From: Flavobacterium sp. LC2016-23
GTDB taxonomy: Bacteria; Bacteroidota; Bacteroidia; Flavobacteriales; Flavobacteriaceae
DNA: 64,000 nt
Direction: 5' to 3'
Assembly: GCF_009674775.1 (NCBI RefSeq)
Contig: NZ_WKKE01000024.1
Coordinates: forward strand, 1 to 64,000
Below are positions 1 through 9,900 of this stretch, piece by piece; position 1 is the first letter of the stretch, and the number at the start of each line of letters is the position of its first letter. The translations under genes and the position numbers were made by a program. Below the pieces are notes generated by a model, which ran no database searches, was not told where the DNA came from, and was given only the letters and a program-made list of their open reading frames with translations.

Positions 1-50
1 CTTTAAAAAGCGTTAGATCGAGATGAAAAAATTATTATGTTTTTTTATCT

Positions 51-155
51 CTCGCAGATTTTGCAGATTGAGCAGATTTAAATTTTAAGTTTTAAGTTTT
101 TGTAAATCTAATGGGAAGAAAAAAATCTGCAATATCTGATAAATCTGCGTGAAAA
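51..155. repeat. Large intergenic inverted repeat (REP-like)
   Basis: The left arm (about 51-80) carries CGCAGATTTTGCAGATT. The right arm (about 123-154) carries the reverse complement with small indels, ending AAATCTGCGTGAAA. Together they form a hairpin of about 105 bp with a loop near 81-122. From general knowledge, similar CGCAGATTT-type palindromes are scattered between genes in Flavobacterium genomes, so this is probably one copy of a dispersed element. It could also act as a 3' end for a gene left of the window. Confidence 0.6.
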
Positions 156-338
156 AATTAAAAACATGGAACTAAAATCTGTCTGAAAAAAATCGCTTGT
201 ATGACGTTATAAAAACTATTTTTCTATGTTTTTACTATTAAAAAAAAACACTCAACAGCTAAAAATGGGATATTTTACATCACAACGGTACTATTTGGGG
301 ATGCTGTTTTTTGCAATCCATAACACTGGCTTAACACT

Positions 339-378
339 CTAATCTTTTTCTAATCTGCTTTAAATATAACTCTAATCT
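339..378 (+). promoter_or_regulatory. Three helically phased CTAATCT heptamers
   Basis: CTAATCT occurs at 339-345, 350-356 and 372-378, so the spacings are 11 and 22 bp, about one and two helical turns. All copies are in the same orientation, about 180-220 bp upstream of the TonB receptor start. This arrangement suits a cooperatively bound regulator. No regulator can be assigned, and AT-rich repetition by chance is possible. Confidence 0.3.
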
Positions 379-556
379 ACTTATTTTTAGATTTTTACAC
401 AAGTAATTGATTTTAAAGAGTTAGCTCTCTTTTATAAAAATAACACGTTCCTAATTTTAAGATAACACTAAATTGTTTTATGATTTTAAGTTAACAAAAA
501 CGTTAAATGGGATCGGAACAAAGGGATTTTCTTTGTCAAATAAAAACTAAAACAAC

Positions 557-3500
557 ATGACAAAACTAAAACTCTTTTTTTCGGCTTTAATGCTTCTTGT
601 TATGGGGAACATTTTTGCTCAGATTACAACCTCGTCCTTATCTGCAAAAGTAAGTGATGGTACAAGTGCTCTTACCGATGCCGAGGTTACATTAACTCAT
701 TTACCTACAAACGCAGTCTACAGAGCTGTAACAGACAAACAGGGTAGGTTTAGTTTCGAAAATTTAAATGCCGGCGGCCCTTACGAACTGGAAATTAAAA
801 GCAGGGACACCAAAGATTACTCTAACGCACAAATATTTTTAGCCCTTGGTGATAATGATTTACCGACCATCGTGGTTAGTAAAGCGGACAATAATGTACT
901 GGAAGAAGTTGTCATCACAAGTTCTAAACCTTCATCTAAAAATAACGGAACCAATATTAACGAAAAACAGGTAAATGGTCTTCCGTTAATCAACAGAGGG
1001 ATTCAGGATGTTACAAAACTGGTACCGCAGAGTTCAAACAATTCTTTTGCCGGAACCAATTTCAGATACAATAACGTAACGATTGACGGTTCTATAAACA
1101 ATGATGCCATCGGATTTAGTCCGTCTTTAGGAGGGCAGTCCGGAACTTCAGGTATGCCGGGAAGCAGCACGCGTTCGAATTCGATAAGTCTGGATGCGAT
1201 ACAGGATATTCAGGTTTACATTGCTCCCTACGATATTAAATTAGGAAACTTTTTGGGAGGCAGCGTGAATGCCGTAACCCGCAGTGGTACCAATACAGTA
1301 AGCGGATCTATTTACAGTTATGGCAGAAGTGCTGCCATTACAGGCCCGAACAATGCCGGTGACGGTTCTAAAATGCCAAACTCTTTTGGTGATTACCAGG
1401 TGGGTTTCCGATTGGGTTTACCAATTGTAAAAGACAAATTATTCTTCTTTACGAATATGGAATATGCGGAGCGAACTGATCCTTTATTTTACAATGCCGG
1501 ACAAACCAATTCTGCCGGAAAACTAACTTCGTTAGTGGATAACGCCACAGCAGAACAAATTTCGAATTTCGTTAAAACAAATTACGGATTTGACCCGGGC
1601 AGTTATGGTGCGTACAACAACTTTGCAAAAAGCCAGAAATTCTTCAATAAATTAGACTGGAAAATTAATGACAAACATTCCCTTTCGTTACGAAACAATA
1701 CGGTTATCTCTGAAGCTTCAAACTTAGAGCGTGATGCAGCAAATTTCAGGTTTTCAAGTATGGATTTCACACAGAAAAACCAATCCATCAGTACGGTTTT
1801 AGAATTAAAAAGTCATTTCAACAGTCAATGGTCAAACTCCTTTATTGCCAGTTATTCAGCGATTAAAGATTATCGTAATCCAAAATCAGGCAATACGATG
1901 TTTCCTCAGACGGAAATTGGGTATAACGGAGGTACTATTTTCTTAGGAAATGATCGTGAAGCAACTGTTTTTAATATGAAACAAAATACAGCTGAAATCA
2001 CAGACAACCTTACGTACAAAACCGGAAACCATACGTTGCTTTTTGGTACGCACAACGAATTCTACGACATCAATTACGGATTCGTAAATGCACTTAACGG
2101 AAGAGTTTCATACAAATCTTTAGCTGATTTCTACAATAAATTGCCTTCTCGTGTTCGTGGAACGTATCCGTTTGACGGTGCGAGCAGAGATGAGATTTTT
2201 AATAATCCGTATGCTAAATTCAAAGTCAACCTTTATAGTTTTTATGTACAGGATGAAATCAGAATTGGCAACAAATTAAAAGTTACTCCGGGTGTGCGTG
2301 TAGATTACACCGATTTGCCTACCAAACCGAATCTGAGTGCACAGGTACAAAACTCTCCGGCTGATCCTAATTATGGTACAACCTATACTTATACGCCATT
2401 AAATCAGATCAAAAACAACTTTTTCAGTACTGCTTTAGTTTCTCCAAGAATAGGATTTACCTATAATGTAGACGAAGATAAAACACTTGTTTTAAGAGGA
2501 GGATCAGGCGTATTTACAGGCAGAATTCCGTTTGCGTGGTTAGGGTATGCCTATTACAATGATGGTGTAGGATACGGAAGTTACGACAAAAACAACCTTA
2601 CAGCGGCACAAGTTGCAGCGGCTGGCGATCCATTGGCAAATAATGGACTAAACGGCTATCACGATGCAACGCCAAAAGTACAGGCAGATTTGGTGGACAA
2701 TAAATTTAAAATGCCGGCTGTTTTAAGAAACTCCCTTGCAATAGATAAAATCATCGACGGCTATAAGTTTACAACCGAAGGGATTTATACCAAAGTAATT
2801 CGCGATCTTGAATTTCAACAGGTAAATAAGACAGATAACCCTACTTATTTCTCTTATGACACGAATCATCAGATGCCAATTTATGCTGCTAATATCAATC
2901 CTGCTTTTTCAAATGCGTACCTCCTTTCCAATACCAATAAAGGATACCGATACAGCATTACCGAAATGGTTTCAAAAACATACGATTTTGGTTTAAATTT
3001 CATGGTGGCGTACACCTACGGAAATTCCCGTGATGTGACCAACGGAATTCGTAACTCTATGGAAAGTAACTTCCAGATGAACCAGTCCTTAACACCAAAT
3101 GATCCGCAACTGGCCACTTCTAACTTTAATATCAAACACAGAATCGTTTCTAATGTTGGGTATGCCTTAAAATTGGCTGATAACAATACTTTTTCTGCCA
3201 ATGTTTATTTTAATGCACAATCCGGAAACCCGTTTTCATGGGGATTTGTAAACTCAACCATCGCTGGAACAGGACAGGCAGCAGGATTGGCGTATATCTT
3301 TAAAGACGCAGCAGAAGCCGCTAAATATATTGGAGTAAGTCCAGCGGGAGTTCCATCGGCTACAGCAGCACAACAAGTAGCTGATTACGAAGCTTTCGTT
3401 AACGGAAATGATTATTTGAAAAGCAGAAGAGGAAATTTCACAGAAAGAAATGGCGACACTACTCCATGGAACATCCAGGCAGATTTGAAATTAATGGATG

Positions 3501-3772
3501 AAATTAAAGTTACAAAAGTAGGAACCTTCCAGATTTCATTTAGTTTGGCCAATATTGGAAACCTTATCAACAAAGACTGGGGAAGAAGTTATTTCGTTCC
3601 AAATACCTATAATTCAACAGCCAATTTAGGTTTAACAAAATCAGGAAACTTAGGCGGAGTTGCTACTGGCGATCCAACTTACACTTTCCAGAAACCTGCA
3701 TCATCACCTTACACTGTAGATCAATTAGCCTCAAGATTCCAGGGACAATTTGGAGTTAGGTATTCGTTCTAG
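557..3772 (+). CDS. Oar-like TonB-dependent outer-membrane receptor
   Basis: This 1071-residue protein starts with a Sec signal peptide (MTKLKLFFSALMLLVMGN, cleavage near FAQ). A carboxypeptidase-regulatory-like beta domain follows at about residues 25-115, then a plug region at about 120-240 with VEEVVI-type and GGSVNAVTRSGTN motifs, and a long beta-barrel ending in GVRYSF, a typical outer-membrane C-terminus with terminal Phe. The order matches the Oar/OmpA-related TonB receptors of Bacteroidota and Myxococcus, which import unknown ligands across the outer membrane or act in surface adhesion. No SusD partner is adjacent, so this is not a glycan-uptake SusC. It appears monocistronic, with a strong terminator directly downstream. 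The ligand cannot be inferred from sequence. Confidence 0.9.
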   Translation: MTKLKLFFSALMLLVMGNIFAQITTSSLSAKVSDGTSALTDAEVTLTHLPTNAVYRAVTDKQGRFSFENLNAGGPYELEIKSRDTKDYSNAQIFLALGDNDLPTIVVSKADNNVLEEVVITSSKPSSKNNGTNINEKQVNGLPLINRGIQDVTKLVPQSSNNSFAGTNFRYNNVTIDGSINNDAIGFSPSLGGQSGTSGMPGSSTRSNSISLDAIQDIQVYIAPYDIKLGNFLGGSVNAVTRSGTNTVSGSIYSYGRSAAITGPNNAGDGSKMPNSFGDYQVGFRLGLPIVKDKLFFFTNMEYAERTDPLFYNAGQTNSAGKLTSLVDNATAEQISNFVKTNYGFDPGSYGAYNNFAKSQKFFNKLDWKINDKHSLSLRNNTVISEASNLERDAANFRFSSMDFTQKNQSISTVLELKSHFNSQWSNSFIASYSAIKDYRNPKSGNTMFPQTEIGYNGGTIFLGNDREATVFNMKQNTAEITDNLTYKTGNHTLLFGTHNEFYDINYGFVNALNGRVSYKSLADFYNKLPSRVRGTYPFDGASRDEIFNNPYAKFKVNLYSFYVQDEIRIGNKLKVTPGVRVDYTDLPTKPNLSAQVQNSPADPNYGTTYTYTPLNQIKNNFFSTALVSPRIGFTYNVDEDKTLVLRGGSGVFTGRIPFAWLGYAYYNDGVGYGSYDKNNLTAAQVAAAGDPLANNGLNGYHDATPKVQADLVDNKFKMPAVLRNSLAIDKIIDGYKFTTEGIYTKVIRDLEFQQVNKTDNPTYFSYDTNHQMPIYAANINPAFSNAYLLSNTNKGYRYSITEMVSKTYDFGLNFMVAYTYGNSRDVTNGIRNSMESNFQMNQSLTPNDPQLATSNFNIKHRIVSNVGYALKLADNNTFSANVYFNAQSGNPFSWGFVNSTIAGTGQAAGLAYIFKDAAEAAKYIGVSPAGVPSATAAQQVADYEAFVNGNDYLKSRRGNFTERNGDTTPWNIQADLKLMDEIKVTKVGTFQISFSLANIGNLINKDWGRSYFVPNTYNSTANLGLTKSGNLGGVATGDPTYTFQKPASSPYTVDQLASRFQGQFGVRYSF

Positions 3773-3801
3773 AGATTGTGTTTATTTTATTTTTTAATTG
3801 T

Positions 3802-3840
3802 CACCCGGTTTCATAAGTATGATACCGGGTGGCTTTTTTA
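3802..3840 (+). terminator. Rho-independent terminator of the TonB receptor gene
   Basis: An 8-bp perfect stem, CACCCGGT (3802-3809) with ACCGGGTG (3824-3831), is followed by GCTTTTTTA. It lies 30 bp after the receptor stop. A 64-codon reading frame across it (3776-3970) is therefore not considered a gene. Confidence 0.85.
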
Positions 3841-4012
3841 TAGCTGTTTCTTTTTTATTTACCTGCTTTCAATTATTTTAGCTTTCCGGTTTCCTAATTT
3901 AATTTCAGTACGTATTACCCTAATTTGGATTTACTGCCTTATCTTTAGTTTTGCTTATAAAGAAAAATAAGGACAATCATTTAAATAACAATTTACTTAA
4001 TCTATACCAATC

Positions 4013-4504
4013 ATGGAAAATTTAAAAAAAGCATACATAGCCGGCGGCTGTTTCTGGGGAATGGAAGATCTGTTCCGTGTTCGTCCAGGAGTCAAAGACA
4101 CTCAGGTGGGTTATATTGGCGGAAGCAATGACAACCCCACTTATCCTAACCATCCCGGACACGCGGAAGGCATAGAAATTACCTACGATCCCAATGAAAC
4201 CTCCTATCGTAAACTTCTTGATTATTTTTTCAGAATGCATGACCCCTCGACTGTCGATCAGCAGGGCAATGACAGGGGATCCAGTTACAGATCTGCTTTA
4301 TTTATCCAGAATGAAGAGGAAGAAGAAACGGCCAGGGAGATCATTAAAATTGTCGATGATTCCGGGCGCTGGCCAGGTAAAGTGGTCACAACACTCGAAC
4401 CTTACACAAAATTCTGGCCTGCGGAGGAATATCATCAGGATTACCTTGTAAAAAATCCTAACGGTTATACCTGCCATTTTGAGAGGTTTGGTACTTTCCT
4501 GTAA
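4013..4504 (+). CDS. msrA: Peptide methionine-S-sulfoxide reductase MsrA
   Basis: The protein reduces methionine-S-sulfoxide in oxidised proteins, using thioredoxin as electron donor, in the cytosol. It has 163 residues, close to the compact MsrA length. The catalytic motif GGCFWG places the nucleophilic cysteine at residue 13. The family segments GYIGG, HAEGIEITYDP, FFRMHDPSTVDQQGNDRG and YRSALF are present in order. A second cysteine near the C-terminus (NGYTCHF) could be the resolving residue. There is no signal peptide, so it is cytoplasmic, unlike exported Msr proteins. It is a single gene between two terminators. The start at 4013 gives a full domain with no truncation. Confidence 0.95.
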   Translation: MENLKKAYIAGGCFWGMEDLFRVRPGVKDTQVGYIGGSNDNPTYPNHPGHAEGIEITYDPNETSYRKLLDYFFRMHDPSTVDQQGNDRGSSYRSALFIQNEEEEETAREIIKIVDDSGRWPGKVVTTLEPYTKFWPAEEYHQDYLVKNPNGYTCHFERFGTFL

Positions 4505-4517
4505 AGCACAGCTACGC

Positions 4518-4542
4518 AGGCTTCCATACTAAAAAGCCTTTT
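4518..4542 (+). terminator. Weak terminator after msrA
   Basis: Arms AGGCTT (4518-4523) and AAGCCT (4534-4539) close a short hairpin followed by TTTT, 14 bp after the msrA stop. The stem is only six pairs, so termination efficiency is uncertain. Confidence 0.4.
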
Positions 4543-4663
4543 GATTTGTGCCGCTATTTTTATAATAGAATTGATACCGCACTGCCGCGAAGGCTTCAGA
4601 TACAGCTGCAATTTGGAATACCCGTGCAGGGGCAACTTGCAGTGGGACTAAAAGGACAAAATA

Positions 4664-4950
4664 ATGACAACAAACAAAGAAGAAAACACGACCAATGTAT
4701 TCTACATCAGCAGTGTAACATTTTTAACTTTTGTCATTCCTGTAGTTGCTTTTTTATCAGAGTATTTCATAACCAGCCATTGAACTTTGAACTTTTTAGT
4801 AAATGGTTTATCTTTTCGGCAGTGGGGATTCGTTTATTTTTGGCTGGAATCAAACAGGTAAAAAATCCTGAATTTACTGCAAAAGTCATTTTTGAACTAT
4901 CGAACAACGAACCTTGTTTTCGGTGGCCTTCGCTTTCCTTAAAATCATGA
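4664..4950 (+). pseudogene. Frameshifted small membrane-protein gene
   Basis: Reading from ATG 4664 gives 39 codons with one clear hydrophobic helix (VTFLTFVIPVVAFLSEYFI) and stops at TGA 4781. The next frame continues without a gap as PLNFELFSKWFIFSAVGIRL and FLAGIKQVKNPEFTAKVIFE, down to a stop at 4948. The two halves join into one plausible protein with two membrane helices if about one base is gained or lost near 4780. The second half resembles a small membrane-protein family I recall from Bacteroidetes with a WAVGxRLFxAGxxQ pattern, but I cannot name it. The C-terminus (about residues 80-95) looks scrambled, which supports decay rather than a sequencing error alone. The 134-codon frame starting at 4546 is an artefact of the downstream half. 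Confidence 0.45.
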
Positions 4951-5222
4951 TATACCGCTGTTATTCTTACCCATTTTTCCGATTGGGACAAATACTTTAA
5001 CTTAGTAGCCATCTGAACAGTATATTTGTACTGTTAATTGAATATTTATATCAGGAGAGCCTCTTACTAAAGTTGAAACGTCAACAGCACCAAAGAAGGC
5101 ATTTTTGATACCAACAGGTCAATTAATCCGATAACATTTTAACCGAATGTCCAAGAAAAACAAGGCTTATATTCCGGTCGAATATAGCAGCTTAAATTAA
5201 AAACTATTTTAGAACCAAACGA
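4951..5222 (+). other. Intergenic leader before the antiporter
   Basis: No convincing gene. A TATATTTG element at 5021-5028 fits the Bacteroidota -7 consensus TAnnTTTG, but no matching -33 TTTG is seen. A 17-codon frame (5147-5200) is too short and featureless to call. The region is probably the promoter and leader of the Na+/H+ antiporter. Confidence 0.3.
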
Positions 5223-6797
5223 ATGCTTGAAAATTTCCCTTTTTATCTCGGTATATTAGTCGTTATTTTATTACTGATTATGCTGGCTAATAAAATAAAA
5301 GTAGCCTACCCTATCCTGTTAGTGCTGGCAGGATTGATTATAAGTTTTATACCCGGCAGGCCTTTTATAAACATAGAACCCGATCTCATATTTTTTATTT
5401 TTTTACCGCCATTGCTTTACGAAGCCGCATGGACTGTTTCGTGGAAGGAATTGTGGCGCTGGAGGAGAATCATTACAAGCTTTGCATTTGTAGTTGTTTT
5501 TCTTTCGGCACTTTCCGTGGCACTGGTTGCCAATTATTTTATTCCGGGATTTTCACTCGCATTGGGTTTTGTGCTCGGAGGTATTGTCTCCCCGCCGGAT
5601 GCCGTCAGTGCAGGTGCCATTTTAAAATTTGTAAAAGTTCCCAAAACTATTTCGTCAATTTTAGAAGGCGAAAGTTTATTAAACGATGCTTCATCACTGA
5701 TCATTTTCAGATTTGCGATGATCGCCGTCGCCACCGAGCAATTTATATTTTATAAAGCCGCAGCAAGTTTTAGCTGGATGATTATTGGCGGTGTCTCTAT
5801 TGGTTTATGTATCGGATGGATTTTCATGAAAGCCCATAAATACCTTCCTACCGATAACAACGCAGATATCGTTCTGACCTTACTTACACCCTATATTATA
5901 TATTTGTCTGCTGAAGAGGTGCACTGCTCGGGAGTATTAGCCGTTGTGAGCGGCGGTTTGCTTTTGTCTAATAACAGGCACCGTTTCCTGACCAGCAAAT
6001 CTCGTTTGCAGGGCATAAATGTGTGGGAAAGTTTTTGTTTTATATTAAACGGCTTTGTCTTTATGCTCATCGGACTGGATCTTCCGCAAATTACCCGTGG
6101 ACTCGAAGGCGTAGGACTTCTTTCAGCCATTGGGTATGGTATTATGATTACATTTGTTTTAATAGTAAGCCGGATATTGTCTTCCTATGGCGCTGTCGTG
6201 GTGACAATGATTGCACGTAATTTTATAACCGTAGCAGATAGCAAAAATCCGGGCCTAAAAGCACCCTTCATACTCGGATGGACAGGTATGAGAGGCGTTG
6301 TTTCCTTAGCGGCCGCTTTATCTATACCGGTTTACCTGAACAATGGCAATGGATTTCCACAGCGTAACCTTATTTTGTTTATCACTTTTATTGTTATTCT
6401 TCTCACCTTGCTCATTCAGGGCTTAACACTTCCCTATTTTATCCGGAAAATTAATTTTAGCTCCCTGGACGACTCTCTCCCACGTGATGAAGTTTATAAA
6501 AATATACGACAGGAACTGGCCGAGTATGCGGTAGATTATTTAAAAATAAATTATAGTGACCAGGTAGAAAACAATCCTGCATTGCAACATCTTATTCTAA
6601 AGTGGGAACAATACAGTAACGGAATCGAAGATGAATCCATTGGAAAAGAACTTAAAGTTATTTATCTTGATTTATTAGACAAACAACGGCAATGGTTACT
6701 GGAAAAGAACAGAACCGACCTGAGTATAGATGAGTCCATTATCAGAAGGCAAATGCATTCTTTAGATATCGAAGAAGAAAAATTACGGTTTCTGTAG
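5223..6797 (+). CDS. Na+/H+ antiporter, CPA1 (NhaP/NHE) type
   Basis: This is a 524-residue inner-membrane protein with about 12 hydrophobic helices over residues 1-400 and a hydrophilic cytoplasmic tail of about 115 residues. Family motifs occur in the expected order: LPPLLYEAAW (around residue 62), GGIVSPPDAVSAGAI (around 120), the ion-site helix LEGESLLNDASSLIIFRFA (around 145), and GWTGMRGVVSLAAALSIP (around 355). These carry the conserved acidic and arginine residues of CPA1 exchangers that swap cytoplasmic Na+ (or K+) for protons in pH and salt homeostasis. The acidic-rich tail probably has a regulatory role; no TrkA domain is seen. It stands alone, with a bidirectional terminator downstream. 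Confidence 0.93.
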   Translation: MLENFPFYLGILVVILLLIMLANKIKVAYPILLVLAGLIISFIPGRPFINIEPDLIFFIFLPPLLYEAAWTVSWKELWRWRRIITSFAFVVVFLSALSVALVANYFIPGFSLALGFVLGGIVSPPDAVSAGAILKFVKVPKTISSILEGESLLNDASSLIIFRFAMIAVATEQFIFYKAAASFSWMIIGGVSIGLCIGWIFMKAHKYLPTDNNADIVLTLLTPYIIYLSAEEVHCSGVLAVVSGGLLLSNNRHRFLTSKSRLQGINVWESFCFILNGFVFMLIGLDLPQITRGLEGVGLLSAIGYGIMITFVLIVSRILSSYGAVVVTMIARNFITVADSKNPGLKAPFILGWTGMRGVVSLAAALSIPVYLNNGNGFPQRNLILFITFIVILLTLLIQGLTLPYFIRKINFSSLDDSLPRDEVYKNIRQELAEYAVDYLKINYSDQVENNPALQHLILKWEQYSNGIEDESIGKELKVIYLDLLDKQRQWLLEKNRTDLSIDESIIRRQMHSLDIEEEKLRFL

Positions 6798-6906
6798 TAT
6801 TCCTGAAATTTAACCGGATTTGAGCACTGCACCGCCATATCAAATATTTACTGAATAGATTTCTGTACGGAAGCCAAATGAATAAAGATATAATTTAAAA
6901 GCAATA

Positions 6907-6940
6907 AAAAAGCCAGTGAAAATAATTCCACTGGCTTTTT
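6907..6940. terminator. Bidirectional terminator between convergent genes
   Basis: AAAAAGCCAGTG (6907-6918) and CACTGGCTTTTT (6929-6940) form a 12-bp stem with U-runs in both directions. It separates the antiporter (+) from the LRR protein (-). Confidence 0.85.
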
Positions 6941-6990
6941 ACTACTACTAAAAAATATAATTTATTTAAAAAAGAACACCGGTAAAAAAA

Positions 6991-9900
6991 TTAATTCTTA
7001 ACGATTTTGACTGTTTTTCTTTGATTGTTTTCATTTGTTATTTTAAGAAAATACAATCCTGTCGGATAGGAACTCATATCTAATTTTGAGGTCCCTTCGT
7101 TAATGTTTTCAGTTCTTATTTCTTTCCCCAGACTATCATACACTTCAATTTTTGCAGCAGTGTCCGCTTCAATATTAAAGACATCATGAGAAGGATTCGG
7201 ATATACTCTCAAATTAGAAACAGGATCAAAATCAGTTCTTCCTAAAGTGGTAACCTTTATACAATCTGAAGTTACGGAACAGCTTCCTGAAGTAATGACA
7301 ACGCTGTAGGTACCTGATGTTGCAGGTGTATAGGTTTGATTTACCGCTCCTGGAATTACAGCATTATTATTCGCACAGTCGATCCATTGATATGTTGCAT
7401 TTGGCATATTTGACGATAAAATTCCGTTACTATAGTCAACAGATCCATCAATCGCAGGAGTAACCACAATTTCCAAAGTGGTTTGTGTAGCACAAGCATT
7501 CAGTTCCGGTACAAATGTATAGGTCGTGGTAGCCTGATTGTTTAGTGCCGGAGACCAGGTTCCTGTTATTCCGTTATTCGAAACCGTTGGCAGATCTGCT
7601 AAAACAGCTCCCTGGCAAATAGCGGCTATGGGTGTAAAAGTAGGTACTACAGATGGCGTAATCGTTAAATTCAAAGTAGCAGACGCACAAGCTGTTGCCC
7701 CTGCAACTGAATAAATACCCGATTCCGTATACGTCAGTCCATTATAATCCCAAACATAACTTCTGCAGGCGGTAGCCGTTTTACTGATGGTTACGGCCGG
7801 AGTAACCACAATTTCCAAAGTGGTTTGCGTAGCACAGGCATTCAGTTCCGGTACAAATGTATAGGTCGTGGTAGCCTGATTGTTTAGTGCCGGAGACCAG
7901 GTTCCTTTTATTCCGTTATTCGAAACCGTTGGCAGATCTGCTAAGACAGCTCCCTGACAAATAGGGTCAATGGCTTCGAAAGTAGGCACTACAGATGGCG
8001 TAATCGTTAAGTTTAACGTAGCCGATTCGCAGGCTGTTACACCCGTAGCCGTGTAAATACCTGATTCCGTATAAGTCAGACCATTATAATCCCAAACATA
8101 ACTTCCGCAGGCGGTAGCCGTTTTACTGATTGTTACGGCCGGAGTAACCACTATTTCCAAAGTGGTTTGCGTAGCACAGGCATTCAGTTCCGGTACAAAA
8201 GTATAGGTCGTGGTAGCCTGATTGTTTAGTGCCGGAGACCAGGTTCCTGTTATTCCGTTATTCGAAACTGTTGGCAGATCTGCTAAAACAGCTCCCTGGC
8301 AAATAGGGTCAATGGCTGCGAAAGTAGGCACTACAGATGGCGTAATCGTTAAATTCAGCGTAGCCGATTCACAGGGTGTTGCACCCTTAGGCGTATAAAT
8401 GCCCGATTCCGTATAGGTTTGTCCGTTATAATCCCAAACATAACTTTCGCAGGCGGTAACCGTTTTAGTACTGTTTATTGTCGGATTAACGGTTAGATTC
8501 AATTCTTCACTATGGCAGTTATTTACCACAGTATATTTTCCTGATGTTGTATACGTAACAGTATTGACAGCCCAGGTATAACTGTCACAAACAGTTGCTG
8601 TAGTAACATGGGCAGTCCCTTCTGAATAATTGGCTCCGCCATCTTTTGACCAATTGGTATTGGCATTAGCCGCTGCAATATCGTCTACTATAATACACGT
8701 CAGGTTTTCCGCCTGAGTAGCATTCATGTAAACCAAATTTGGTTTGTTTTTTAAATTCAACCCTGTAATTTTCGTATACCTGCAATTCAAATCGGTTAAA
8801 TTAACCTGATCACTTAAATCTAAATTAGTAAGCGGTCCGCTCACTTCTATTTTTTCCAAAGCCGTTAATCCCGACAGGTTTAAATCCGTTAAAGCCGAAT
8901 TCCCAAAATTAATCTCTTTTAGATTCTTCACTCCGTTTAGATTCACTGTCCTCAGATAATTTCCGTACGCACCAATTCTTTCCAAAGAGGTCATCCCACT
9001 TACATCCAGGTTGCTAAGAGAATTGTAGATTAAATCGAGAGTCTTTAAACTCTTAAAACCTTTAATTCCGGTTAAGTTAGAAATAGAAAGAGCCACCAGA
9101 TTTAAATCTGTAACCGTATCAATATTCGCAGTAAGTACCTTATTATCGATCACATCATCATATCCCAGATCAATTAACTTTTGTTCAAAACGTTCATCTG
9201 CAATAAACGTATAGCCTTCCGGCATGGTACCCAATGTAATGTCTACGGCAACTCTGTCGCTTTCGCACTGCGCATTGGTATCATAAAACGTTTGTCTTTG
9301 CGAAGCATAATACGTTTTGTTTTCCAAAACCGTAGTACCTGCCAGAGGTGCTCCGCCTGTAGCATCTGCATAAAACTGGACCGATTGTCCCTGAGTAATC
9401 GTAATATCAGCAATAGTAGCACCGGTCAGTCTGAATTGAGAATGAATGACAGGTACATCCACAGGGGCGATCGTCAGGTACAGGTAATGAATAGTACACC
9501 CGTCATCAAAAGTGACATTTTCTGATTGCGTATACGTGACACCATTCAAAGGCCAGGTGTAACTTCCGCAGGTATAGATATAAATTTCGTCATACTGATT
9601 TACCGTTACGCTCACTTTTTTTCTCGGGCTTTCCCCACAAGGGTAAGCCGATTGGGTTACGTAATAATCACGCGTTGCTAATGCTCTTGTGCTTAGTAAA
9701 GGAGTAACACTCGCCATAGAAAGATACCATTTGATAGTGTTACCACCACCGGTAGCAGTTGCTGTCAGATCAGCAACAGTCGGATTGTTTCTCGCACAAA
9801 AAGTCTGATCTGTTACCGTGGGCTCATAATTTGGATTTACAAAAGTTTGAGAATCTGTTAGTCTTGCACTTTCACATCCGTTAATGGTTTGTGTAATGTA

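Larger units (their letters stand above)
1..556. other. Intergenic region before the TonB receptor
   Basis: No gene is visible. The stretch is AT-rich and holds a long inverted repeat (51-155) and three phased heptamers (339-378), listed separately. The segment just before the ATG at 557 lacks a clear TAnnTTTG element, so the receptor promoter was not located. Confidence 0.6.

Noticed and set aside
3776..3970. 64-codon frame after the TonB receptor
   Set aside because: It spans a strong rho-independent terminator and has no family features; hydrophobic character is from T-rich DNA.
4546..4950. 134-codon frame
   Set aside because: The first 75 codons are not homologous to anything and the second half belongs to a frameshifted gene whose true start is at 4664.
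5147..5200. 17-codon frame before the antiporter
   Set aside because: Too short, with no attenuator-like structure around it, so it is not called as a leader peptide.
9181..9525. 114-codon plus-strand frame inside the LRR gene
   Set aside because: Antisense shadow of a well-supported 1406-residue gene; no independent signals.
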